Shown: positions 26,445 to 33,973 of the stretch, in pieces | How positions within the stretch are numbered: position 1 is the stretch's first letter | Layout of the letters: each line of letters begins with the position of its first letter | Assembly: GCF_021650975.2 (NCBI RefSeq) | Contig: NZ_CP091285.1 | Span: 3,596,001 to 3,660,000, forward strand | Reading direction: 5' to 3' | Length of the DNA stretch: 64,000 nucleotides | Source of the DNA: Flavobacterium jumunjinense | GTDB taxonomy: Bacteria > Bacteroidota > Bacteroidia > Flavobacteriales > Flavobacteriaceae | Notes under the pieces: model-generated | What the model was told of the DNA's origin: nothing | The model's input: only the letters and a program-made list of their open reading frames with translations | Databases searched by the model: none | Program-made: the position numbers and the translations under genes

Positions 26445-27845
26445 TTATATTGTTTCAGCTAAATCTAAAGCGTTTTGTAAAGCTCCTAATTTATTGTATA
26501 CTTCTTGCGTTTCGTTTTCTTCTAAAGAGTTTTCTACAATTCCAGCACCAGCTTGAAAATGTAGTTCATGATTTTTACTTAAAAAACTACGTATCATTAT
26601 AGCATGATTAAAATTTCCTTCAAAATCCATAAATCCAATTGCACCACCATAAAGTCCTCTATTGGTTGTTTCAATACTTTCAATTAATTCCATTGCTTTG
26701 TATTTTGGAGCACCACTTAAAGTTCCTGCTGGAAATGTTCGAGCTACTAAATTCATGAAATTCTCATTATCCTTCAGTTTTCCAGTTACTTTAGAAACTA
26801 AATGTATTACGTGTGAAAAGAATTGTACTTCTTTATAATTTTCAACTTGAACATTATTGCAGCTTCTACTTAAATCATTACGAGCCAAGTCAACTAGCAT
26901 TACATGCTCACTATTTTCTTTTGCATCTTCACCTAATTTCTTTGCTAATTCAGCATCTTTTTCATCGTTTCCAGTACGTTTAAATGTTCCAGCAATAGGA
27001 TGAATTTCTGCATTTTTATCTTTAATTACTAATTGAGCTTCTGGTGAAGAACCGAAAATTTTAAAATTTCCATAATCAAAATAGAATAGGTAAGGAGATG
27101 GGTTGATACTTCTTAAAGCTCTATAAACATTGAATTCGTCTCCTTTAAATGGTTGTGAAAATCGACGAGACAATACCAATTGAAAAACATCACCACGATG
27201 ACAGTGTTTTTTAGCTAAACTCACATAATCTTTAAATTGATTATCGGTTAAGTTGGAATAACCGTCTCCTGATTTAGTAAATGAAAAAGAAGCAAAATTT
27301 TTGGATTGAAGTAGTTGATGAATCTCATCGGTATTATCTGAGTTATCTATGCTATGACAAAATATGTAGGCTTCATTTTTGAAATGATTGATAGCAATAA
27401 TATTTTGATAGATAGCGTAATATATTTCTGGGATTTTATTTTCTTGTGACTTTTCGGCTATAGTAATGCTTTCAAAATGTTGTATAGCATCATATGATAT
27501 ATAACCAAATAGACCGTTATTAATAAATTTAAATTTAGATTCATCAGCTATGAATTGTTTAGAAAAATTTCCTAATTCATTAACAATATTTACAGATTTA
27601 TCAATTGGAATAATTTCAGAATAGTTATTTGGAAAAGTTGTTTCAATCTTTTGATTCTCTACTTTGAACGATGCAATAGGATTAAAGCAAATGTATGAAA
27701 ACGTATTATCGTTTGCATGATAATCGCTACTTTCAAGTAAAATACTATTTGGAAATCGATCTCTTATTTTTAAATAAATACTAACAGGTGTTATAGTATC
27801 TGCTAATATTTGTTTGTGTGAAGTGTGTAGTTTATATGTTTTCAT
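26445..27845 (-). CDS. trpE: Anthranilate synthase component I
   Basis: A 466-residue chorismate-using enzyme making anthranilate. The N-terminal LLESSD motif that binds feedback tryptophan is present, as are the catalytic FSSPEAQ-like, PIAGT and GTLSGAPK segments. It is the first structural gene of the operon. It is preceded by a 168-nt leader carrying a Trp-rich leader peptide and a hairpin. Confidence 0.97.
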   Translation of the reverse strand: MKTYKLHTSHKQILADTITPVSIYLKIRDRFPNSILLESSDYHANDNTFSYICFNPIASFKVENQKIETTFPNNYSEIIPIDKSVNIVNELGNFSKQFIADESKFKFINNGLFGYISYDAIQHFESITIAEKSQENKIPEIYYAIYQNIIAINHFKNEAYIFCHSIDNSDNTDEIHQLLQSKNFASFSFTKSGDGYSNLTDNQFKDYVSLAKKHCHRGDVFQLVLSRRFSQPFKGDEFNVYRALRSINPSPYLFYFDYGNFKIFGSSPEAQLVIKDKNAEIHPIAGTFKRTGNDEKDAELAKKLGEDAKENSEHVMLVDLARNDLSRSCNNVQVENYKEVQFFSHVIHLVSKVTGKLKDNENFMNLVARTFPAGTLSGAPKYKAMELIESIETTNRGLYGGAIGFMDFEGNFNHAIMIRSFLSKNHELHFQAGAGIVENSLEENETQEVYNKLGALQNALDLAETI

Positions 27846-27883
27846 TTTATTTGTTTTCTTATTTAATAATTAATTTTAAGCAT

Positions 27884-27917
27884 AAAAAAAAGGCTTGTCG
27901 TGATTGACAAGCCTTTT
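27884..27917 (-). terminator. trp attenuator hairpin
   Basis: On the minus strand, a stem of 12 bp (27906-27917 with 27888-27899, GC-rich core ggcttgtc) with a 6-nt loop is followed by an eight-T run. It lies between the leader peptide and trpE, so it can only act as a conditional terminator. Its loop and first 3' arm bases (27897-27903) are a perfect 7-nt complement of the leader segment 27957-27963. Confidence 0.9.
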
Positions 27918-27956
27918 ATATGTATTTTGTTTAAATTATACTATAGCAGGATTTGC

Positions 27957-28013
27957 TCACGACGTTTGACGTAAGTTGTTCCACCACCAAGTATTATTTA
28001 AAAATAGTTTCAT
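27957..28013 (-). CDS. trpL: trp operon leader peptide with three consecutive Trp codons
   Basis: A short ORF encoding MKLFLNNTWWWNNLRQTS. Three TGG codons stand in a row, far above chance for an 18-residue ORF, placed 40 bp upstream of the attenuator hairpin in the trpE leader. The stop codon lies inside the 7-nt segment that can pair with the hairpin loop. Ribosome stalling at the Trp codons would leave that segment free and disfavour the terminator. Completing translation would cover it and allow termination. This is the classical attenuation logic. The ORF itself is directly visible, and the switching is inferred. Confidence 0.9.
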   Translation of the reverse strand: MKLFLNNTWWWNNLRQTS

Positions 28014-28034
28014 TTCTCTTTTGTAATTGATATG

Positions 28035-28042
28035 CAAATATA
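28035..28042 (-). promoter_or_regulatory. Putative trp promoter -7 box
   Basis: TATATTTG on the minus strand matches TAnnTTTG. A TTTG (28064-28067) lies 21 bp upstream, fitting the Bacteroidota -33 element. Transcription would start near 28027, about 14 nt before the leader peptide. Confidence 0.6.
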
Positions 28043-28076
28043 ACGAAAGTTTATTTTTATAAACAAATTTAAAATC

Positions 28077-28110
28077 AAAAAAGTCCAAAAATAAATTTGG
28101 ACTTTTTTTT
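28077..28110 (-). terminator. Terminator of the MarR/nitroreductase/YceI operon
   Basis: A 9-bp stem (28081-28089 with 28096-28104), flanked by A and T runs, lies just past the YceI stop and isolates it from the trp promoter. Confidence 0.8.
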
Positions 28111-28133
28111 CATAGCAATTATTTATTTGATAA

Positions 28134-28700
28134 TTAGAAGTTTAATGTAACATCTAATTCAAATTCATCATAAATAGTTTTGTCTCCAAGATCATCAAAG
28201 AAAGAACCAGAACCGTATTTAATATCATATTTAGCTCTATCAACAATTACTTTTGTAGTAGCAGTATTTCCATTTACTGTAATATCAAATGTAACAGGGT
28301 TTGTTTTTCCTTTTATTGTTAGATCAGCAGTAACAGTTGTAACATTATTTCCTTTATCTGTAACTGTTTTGAAAACTAATTTAGCTGTTGGGAATTTTGC
28401 TACACCAAAGAAATCATCAGATTTTAAATGTCCGTCTAATTTATCTTTGTAACCTCCTGTTAAATCAGTAGTATTAATTGTAGTCATATCTACAGTAAAA
28501 TTTCCACCCGCTAATTTATCACCTTTGAATACTAAAGCACCCTCTTTTAACTTGATGTCTCCATTGTGCTGACCTGTTACTTTTTTTCCTAACCATTCTA
28601 CTTTACTTTTTGCAACATCAACTTTTTTAGTTGTTTGAGCGTTAATAGAGAAAGTAACTAATGCAATTACTGCTAATGCAGCTGTTTTTAAATTTTTCAT
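28134..28700 (-). CDS. YceI family periplasmic protein
   Basis: A 188-residue protein with a signal peptide (about residues 1-21, ending INAQ) and a YceI lipocalin-like beta-barrel domain. Typical segments are SKVEWLGKKVTGQHNG, LDGHLKSDDFFGVAKFP and the C-terminal DEFELDVTLNF. Family members bind polyisoprenoid-type lipids in a periplasmic pocket, and the exact role is uncertain. It is the last gene of a three-gene operon with a nitroreductase and a MarR regulator. Confidence 0.92.
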   Translation of the reverse strand: MKNLKTAALAVIALVTFSINAQTTKKVDVAKSKVEWLGKKVTGQHNGDIKLKEGALVFKGDKLAGGNFTVDMTTINTTDLTGGYKDKLDGHLKSDDFFGVAKFPTAKLVFKTVTDKGNNVTTVTADLTIKGKTNPVTFDITVNGNTATTKVIVDRAKYDIKYGSGSFFDDLGDKTIYDEFELDVTLNF

Positions 28701-28718
28701 TTTTTTAAGTGTTTATTA

Positions 28719-29351
28719 TTAGATTGTTTTAAATAATTCTTCGTTTGGTTTGCGAACTTTTAGAAAATGTTGTGTAGCGTCTTCTTCATGACGGTATCCG
28801 ACTGTTGCAACTAATGATGCATTCAAGCCTAATTCGTTAAGTCCTAAAATATCGTTATATTTTTCTGGTTCAAAACCTTCCATAGGAGTAACATCGATCT
28901 TTAAATCTGCAGCAGCATTCATTAAGTTTGCTATAGCTAAATAGGTTTGTTTTGAAGCCCAAATTGCTTTTGATTCTTTAGGAAGTGGAATGATTTTAGA
29001 TTTCATAAAATCACTATATCCTTTTAAATCTTCCAATTTTAAATTTCTTGTTTTTGCCATATTGTTTAAGTAATCATCTATATGATTTTCTTGAATATCA
29101 ACAATGTTTGCAAAAACAAATAGGTGAGAGGCATCGACAATTTGTGTTTGTCCCCAAGATGCAGGCTGTAATTGCGCTCTTACTTCTGGATTTTCAATAA
29201 TTAAAACTTGATACGGTTGCAATCCATAAGAAGATGTACTCAAACGTATTGCTTCTTTTAGATTTTCTAAATCATCATTTGTGATTTTTTTGGTATTATC
29301 AAATTTCTTAGTTGCATATCTCCAATTCTGACTTTCTAAAAATGTACTCAT
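28719..29351 (-). CDS. NAD(P)H-dependent nitroreductase family oxidoreductase
   Basis: A 210-residue FMN-dependent enzyme of the NfsB/nitroreductase fold. N-terminal RYATKKFD and LSTSSYGLQPYQ segments, the central LMNAAADLKIDVTPMEGF and the GYRHEEDA segment are diagnostic. It likely reduces quinones or nitro compounds. It is encoded one base after the MarR gene and 18 bp before yceI, so control by that MarR protein is likely. Confidence 0.92.
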   Translation of the reverse strand: MSTFLESQNWRYATKKFDNTKKITNDDLENLKEAIRLSTSSYGLQPYQVLIIENPEVRAQLQPASWGQTQIVDASHLFVFANIVDIQENHIDDYLNNMAKTRNLKLEDLKGYSDFMKSKIIPLPKESKAIWASKQTYLAIANLMNAAADLKIDVTPMEGFEPEKYNDILGLNELGLNASLVATVGYRHEEDATQHFLKVRKPNEELFKTI

Positions 29352-29352
29352 A

Positions 29353-29808
29353 TTATATTTCTCTAAGTTTTTCTAATAAATTATTTAATTGTTCTAATTC
29401 TTCGTTGGTTAAATTCTTTGTAAAAATAGAGTCATGATCTTCAATTTTTGGATCTAACTCAGTGAGTGTTTTTAATCCCTTTTCTGTAATTTTCACTTCG
29501 ATTTTTCTTCTATTATTTGGACAAATATTTCGCTCTACCATTTCTTTCAAAAGAAGTTTATCAATTAAACGTGTTGTGTTACTACTTTTTGTAACCATTC
29601 TTGAAAGAATGTCTTGCATGTTTAATGGTTTTCCTTTTTGACCTCTCAAAATTCTGAGAACATTATATTGTTCACTCGATATTTCATAGGGTTTTAACAG
29701 TTCATGAAATTTGTCTCCAATGAAATTTCTTGTAAAAGTTAAATTTAGCATTACTTTTTTGGTTATACTTAGTTTGACAGTACTTTTTATTTCTTGTTCA
29801 ATATTCAT
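29353..29808 (-). CDS. MarR family transcriptional regulator
   Basis: A 151-residue winged-helix regulator with the recognition-helix region ILSRMVTKSSNTTRLIDKLL and wing NNRRKIEVKITEKG. It is the first gene of the operon with the nitroreductase and YceI. Repeated ATTTGTnnnnACAAAT-like sites overlap its promoter, indicating autorepression. There is no obvious redox Cys pair near the N-terminus, so an aromatic or quinone ligand is more likely than OhrR-type peroxide sensing, but this is inference. Confidence 0.9.
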   Translation of the reverse strand: MNIEQEIKSTVKLSITKKVMLNLTFTRNFIGDKFHELLKPYEISSEQYNVLRILRGQKGKPLNMQDILSRMVTKSSNTTRLIDKLLLKEMVERNICPNNRRKIEVKITEKGLKTLTELDPKIEDHDSIFTKNLTNEELEQLNNLLEKLREI

Positions 29809-29868
29809 TTGTATCTACTTTATTTGTGTGTACAAATGTAATACTTTTTGTTATTTGTATATACAACT
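29807..29868. promoter_or_regulatory. Tandem MarR-type operators and promoter
   Basis: ATTTGTGTGTACAAAT (29822-29837) is a palindrome with half-sites ATTTGT/ACAAAT. ATTTGTATATACAACT (29853-29868) is a near copy 31 bp away (three helical turns). A one-sided copy starts at 29807. The minus-strand -7 box TACATTTG (29833-29840) lies inside the first site. Confidence 0.65.
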
Positions 29869-29943
29869 GTTTGGTAAAATTTTGTTAAAATTTTAAGAAC
29901 GCATATTAAATAGGGTTAAATTTGATTTTATAAAAGAATTAAG

Positions 29944-30456
29944 ATGAGATATTTATATAGTTTACTGCTTTTTTCTATTCTATCATTTGCTCAAAGTACA
30001 GATACTGCCAATAAAGCTCATGAAATAGAGGGAGTTAGAGTAGAATCATATGATTATAATGGATTTGAAAAGTTTTTAAAATTTAACGATGAGACAACAT
30101 ATATTATTAACTTTTGGGCAACATGGTGTGCACCATGTATTAAAGAGTTACCTTATTTTGAAGAAATAGGAGCGAAGTATAAAAGTAAAAAAGTAAAAGT
30201 AATATTGGTAAGCTTAGATTTCCCTAAACAAGTTGAAAAATCTTTAATTCCATTTATTAAAAGAAAGAAATTAGAATCGATGGTAATTCATCTAGATGAC
30301 CCTGATGCTAATTCTTGGATAGAAAAAGTCGATTCTAATTGGTCTGGTGCCATTCCAGCTACAATTATTTATAATAAAAATGATTCAAAGTTTTATGAAC
30401 AGTCATTTACTTTTGAAACCTTAGAAATTGAATTAAAAAAAATGTTAAACCAATAA
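29944..30456 (+). CDS. TlpA-like periplasmic thioredoxin
   Basis: A 170-residue exported protein with a signal peptide (about residues 1-17) and a thioredoxin fold containing FWATWCAPC (Cys62, Cys65) as the redox motif. TlpA/ResA-like proteins reduce disulfides in the periplasm, for example during cytochrome c maturation. It begins a three-gene set with a second thioredoxin-like protein and a rhodanese. Confidence 0.9.
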   Translation: MRYLYSLLLFSILSFAQSTDTANKAHEIEGVRVESYDYNGFEKFLKFNDETTYIINFWATWCAPCIKELPYFEEIGAKYKSKKVKVILVSLDFPKQVEKSLIPFIKRKKLESMVIHLDDPDANSWIEKVDSNWSGAIPATIIYNKNDSKFYEQSFTFETLEIELKKMLNQ

Positions 30457-30465
30457 AATTATAGA

Positions 30466-31077
30466 ATGAAAGTATTTAAAGTTTTTTTTTCAGGATTAGT
30501 ATTAGTTATAATTAGTGCATTTACAGTTAATGAAATAACTTCTGGTTATGAGATTAATGATATTGCTACAGATTTTAAGCTTAAGAATATAGATAATAAG
30601 TTTGTTTCTTTAAAAGACTATAAAGAAGCAAAAGGGTTTATTGTTGTTTTCACGTGTAATCATTGCCCATATGCCGTTGCTTATGAAGATCGAATTATTG
30701 CTTTGGACAAAAAGTATAAAAAACTAGGGTACCCCGTAATTGCAATTAATCCAAATAATCCAGAGGTTCAAGAAAAAGATAGTTTTGAATTAATGAAAGT
30801 GAGAGCCAAAGAAAAAGGTTTTACTTTTCCTTATTTATTTGATGAAGGACAGAAAATTTATCCACAATATGGAGCAACAAAAACACCACATGTATATATA
30901 TTGGAAAAAACAAAACAAGGAAATCAGGTAAAATATATAGGTGCAATTGATGATAACCATTCAGATGCTTCTGCTGTTAAAGTTAAATATGTAGAAAATG
31001 CTGTTGATGCTTTGTTAGAAAATAAGGAAGTTGCTGTAAAAATGACCAAAGCTATTGGATGTTCAATTAAAGGATAG
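30466..31077 (+). CDS. Exported thioredoxin/redoxin family protein
   Basis: A 203-residue protein with an N-terminal signal segment (about 1-25) and an AhpC/TSA-thioredoxin type domain. The redox motif is TCNHCPYA with Cys64 and Cys67. The cis-proline segment GATKTPHVYI is present. This CxxC variant defines a thioredoxin-like subfamily common in Bacteroidota. It starts 9 bp after the TlpA-like gene and 24 bp before the rhodanese gene, suggesting one operon in periplasmic thiol chemistry. Confidence 0.88.
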   Translation: MKVFKVFFSGLVLVIISAFTVNEITSGYEINDIATDFKLKNIDNKFVSLKDYKEAKGFIVVFTCNHCPYAVAYEDRIIALDKKYKKLGYPVIAINPNNPEVQEKDSFELMKVRAKEKGFTFPYLFDEGQKIYPQYGATKTPHVYILEKTKQGNQVKYIGAIDDNHSDASAVKVKYVENAVDALLENKEVAVKMTKAIGCSIKG

Positions 31078-31101
31078 TATTTTTGAAAAAAAAATATAAC
31101 A

Positions 31102-31407
31102 ATGAATTTAGATCAACAAAACTGGTGGAGTAAATTTCTAACCGATGAAAAAGGAGTGATATTAGATGTACGCACCTCAGACGAAGTGAATAGAGGTAAG
31201 ATTCCAGGATCAATTAATATTGATATTTTCAAAGGACAAGGCTTTATCTACGAAGTAGAAGAATTGGATAAAAACAAAAATTACTATGTGTATTGTGCTG
31301 CAGGAGCAAGAAGTGCTAATGCGTGTAATATTATGAAGGAATTAGGTTTTGAAAATGCTTATAATTTAGTAGGCGGTTTTTCAGAATGGACTGGACCAAC
31401 AGAATAA
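31102..31407 (+). CDS. Rhodanese-like domain protein
   Basis: A 101-residue single-domain rhodanese. The active-site loop YCAAGARSA has the persulfide-forming Cys65 and Arg70, and the ILDVRTSDE and GGFSEW segments are typical. There is no signal peptide, so it is cytosolic. It would carry or transfer sulfane sulfur. It is third in the TlpA/thioredoxin/rhodanese set and followed by a terminator. Confidence 0.92.
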   Translation: MNLDQQNWWSKFLTDEKGVILDVRTSDEVNRGKIPGSINIDIFKGQGFIYEVEELDKNKNYYVYCAAGARSANACNIMKELGFENAYNLVGGFSEWTGPTE

Positions 31408-31430
31408 AAGAATAGTAGATTTTAAGTATA

Positions 31431-31473
31431 AAAAAGAGGGATGAATATAATATATATATCATCCCTCTTTTTT
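31431..31473. terminator. Bidirectional terminator
   Basis: Stem aaaaagagggatga (31431-31444) pairs with tcatccctcttttt (31459-31472) around an AT-rich loop, between the convergent rhodanese and endonuclease genes. Confidence 0.85.
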
Positions 31474-31492
31474 TGTAGTTAGTTAAAAGAAA

Positions 31493-32611
31493 TTAATTAA
31501 CTATAATTTTCTTAATTGCTTTCTTATTGTTTGATGTAATTTCAACTAAATAAAAACCACTTGAAAGGTTTGAAATTGTATAAGTTGAATTGTTAATTAC
31601 ATTTACATTAGAGTATTGAATTCTTTCTATAATTTGTCCATTGATATTATAAACAGTAATAGTATCTAAATTTTCTGTACTTGAAACTGTAAATATTCCA
31701 TTTGTTGATGGATTTGGATAAATAGTTGTATTTTCATTCAATGCAAAGTCTGTTGAGCTCAATGTGTTGCAGTGACTAGACCAAACTTGGCAAGCATATT
31801 CTGGATGGTCAATGAAAGGGTTTCTATTATTCTGATATGTATAAATAGCATTATTACGATTAATTTCTTTTTGAGAAACAGGATCGTTAAGATGCCAATC
31901 TAAAAGAGTATATAAAAAAGTATCGGTTAAAACTTGGGTAGATGTTCCGTTAAACATTGAGTAATTCCAATTTGTTACTTGAGTTTCATATCGTGTTATA
32001 AAATAGAAATAAATACGAGCAATATCTCCTTTAAACTCATCAATTGGTTCGAAAACATTTCCAGTATATCCTGAAAATAATCCAGTATTTATATTATTTC
32101 CTAGTTTTGATCCATTCATGGTCGGATTTGAAATTCCAGATTGTGAAACTAAATTACTACCAACATACCCAAAAGGATAATTACTTCTAAAGCCGTTCAC
32201 ACGACCATCAGTTGGTAACAAATGGTGTGCGTCACCTCTCATTGGATTATTTTGACTAAAGATAGACTGTGGAATAACGTGTTCTTTATTATAACAAACA
32301 CCTTCACCATTATAATTTCCACATTCATCTGTAATAGGTGTATAATTATAAGGATCTGTTCCGCTTGGGTTTTCAGAATAAATATCTAAAATAGTGCTAT
32401 TGTCATTTTCATAATATAAATCCAAATCGTTTGTTGCAGTAAATGCATCAAATGAATCATAGCCTTGATCATTATGATTATTTATAATATTGTATAATTG
32501 TGTTTTCAATGTATAACCTGAACCTGTGGCTGAATCATAATAACCAGGTGGTATTTGAGCAAAAATTGAAATAAAACTAAAAATTGATAGCAAAGTAATT
32601 TTGTTCTTCAT
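31493..32611 (-). CDS. Secreted endonuclease I with type IX sorting domain
   Basis: About 372 residues starting from the Met preceding the signal peptide (MKNKITLLSIFSFISIFAQ). An in-frame Met nine codons upstream at 32638 would give a poor leader. The nuclease domain of the EndA/NucM family shows KEHVIPQS and GDAHHLLPTDG, the metal and catalytic His segments. The C-terminal about 75 residues (from IYPNPSTNG to KKIIVN) form a type A T9SS sorting domain. The product is therefore expected to be exported by the type IX system and to degrade extracellular DNA or RNA. Confidence 0.92.
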   Translation of the reverse strand: MKNKITLLSIFSFISIFAQIPPGYYDSATGSGYTLKTQLYNIINNHNDQGYDSFDAFTATNDLDLYYENDNSTILDIYSENPSGTDPYNYTPITDECGNYNGEGVCYNKEHVIPQSIFSQNNPMRGDAHHLLPTDGRVNGFRSNYPFGYVGSNLVSQSGISNPTMNGSKLGNNINTGLFSGYTGNVFEPIDEFKGDIARIYFYFITRYETQVTNWNYSMFNGTSTQVLTDTFLYTLLDWHLNDPVSQKEINRNNAIYTYQNNRNPFIDHPEYACQVWSSHCNTLSSTDFALNENTTIYPNPSTNGIFTVSSTENLDTITVYNINGQIIERIQYSNVNVINNSTYTISNLSSGFYLVEITSNNKKAIKKIIVN

Positions 32612-32680
32612 AAGGATAAAATTTATTAATATTAGCATATTAATTATGTTACCATTAGTAAAAATGATAACATAATAATA

Positions 32681-33895
32681 TTAACCTTTTCTTTCTAATA
32701 ATGCCATATAAAAGCCATCAAATCCACTTTGATGTGCTAATACTTTTCTTTCTTTGACAAAGTTGAAATTTTTTCCAGCTTCTGTGCTTAAAAAGTGTTT
32801 CACTTGCTCTTCATTTTCAGAAGGCAATACAGAACAAGTAGCATAAACCATTTTTCCACCTGGTTTTACAATTCTAGAGTAGCTTTGTAAAACTTCGGCT
32901 TGTACTTTTTTAATATTATCGATAAATTCTGGTTGTAATTTCCATTTACTATCTGGATTACGTTTCATTACACCTAATCCGCTACAAGGAGCATCAATCA
33001 GAACTCTATCTGCTTTTTCATGTAATTTTTTAATCACTTTTGTAGAATCGATAACTCTAAATTCAACATTGTGTACTCCATTACGTTTAGCTCTTAATTT
33101 TAATTGCTTCAATTTACTCTCATAAATATCCATTGCAATTAGTTGTCCTTTGTTTTCCATTAAAGAAGCCATATGAAGTGTTTTTCCACCAGCACCAGCA
33201 CATGTATCAACAACTCTCATTCCTGGTTTAACATCAAGAAAATAAGCTACTAATTGTGAAGATGCATCTTGTACTTCAAAATATCCTTGTTTGAAGATAT
33301 CTGTCATAAAAACATTAGCTCTTTCTTTAAGAACTAATGCATCTGGATGATCGTTAGAAACAACAGTTTCTATATTTAAATCCATTAAGATTGCCTTTAG
33401 CTTTGCTTTTGTAGTTTTTAAGGTGTTCACTCTTAAAATAACATCAGCTTGTTTGTTTTGTGCTTCTAGTTCTTTTGTCCAAACTTCTTCTCCAAGTTCT
33501 TTAACACAAAGTTCGTCCATCCAATCAGGAATTGATTCTTTGAATCTTCGTATTCTAGATAATTCATCAAATCTTCCTTTTATTTTTCTAGCAGGTGTAT
33601 TTTCAAAATATTTCCAATCTGGCAATTGAATTCCTCTTAAAGTGGCCCAAACTGCAAACATTCTCCATATATTATCTCTATCGTATGGTTCTCCAACTTC
33701 TGCTATCTCAGCATATAATCTTTTCCAGCGTACAATTTCATAAATTGTTTCTGCTACAAATTTTCTATCGCTACTTCCCCAGCGTTTGTCTTTCTTTAAA
33801 GCCCTTGCGACAACTTTATCTGCATACTCACCTTCATTAAAAATTGCAAGTAAAGAATCTATAACAGTAAATACTAAGTTTCTATGTAATCTCAT
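32681..33895 (-). CDS. RsmB/NOP family rRNA cytosine methyltransferase
   Basis: A 404-residue SAM-dependent RNA m5C methyltransferase. An N-terminal NusB-like helical region is followed by the Rossmann methyltransferase domain with DTCAGAGGKT (SAM motif), DAPCSGLG and the catalytic YATCSVLPSENEEQV. It resembles RsmB, which methylates 16S rRNA, but the N-terminal RNA-binding domain is divergent, so the precise target is uncertain. Confidence 0.9.
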   Translation of the reverse strand: MRLHRNLVFTVIDSLLAIFNEGEYADKVVARALKKDKRWGSSDRKFVAETIYEIVRWKRLYAEIAEVGEPYDRDNIWRMFAVWATLRGIQLPDWKYFENTPARKIKGRFDELSRIRRFKESIPDWMDELCVKELGEEVWTKELEAQNKQADVILRVNTLKTTKAKLKAILMDLNIETVVSNDHPDALVLKERANVFMTDIFKQGYFEVQDASSQLVAYFLDVKPGMRVVDTCAGAGGKTLHMASLMENKGQLIAMDIYESKLKQLKLRAKRNGVHNVEFRVIDSTKVIKKLHEKADRVLIDAPCSGLGVMKRNPDSKWKLQPEFIDNIKKVQAEVLQSYSRIVKPGGKMVYATCSVLPSENEEQVKHFLSTEAGKNFNFVKERKVLAHQSGFDGFYMALLERKG

Positions 33896-33938
33896 TTCTA
33901 TATTTAATCAGCTTGCAAAGATAATAATAAATACAAAA

Positions 33939-33962
33939 AAAGCTGCCTATTATAGCAGCTTT
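33939..33962 (-). terminator. Terminator of the Ser/Arg-rich repeat protein gene
   Basis: aaagctgc (33939-33946) pairs with gcagcttt (33955-33962) around an 8-nt loop, followed by an eight-T run on the minus strand. It separates this gene from the downstream methyltransferase gene. Confidence 0.75.
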
Positions 33963-33973
33963 CTTTTTTGTTA

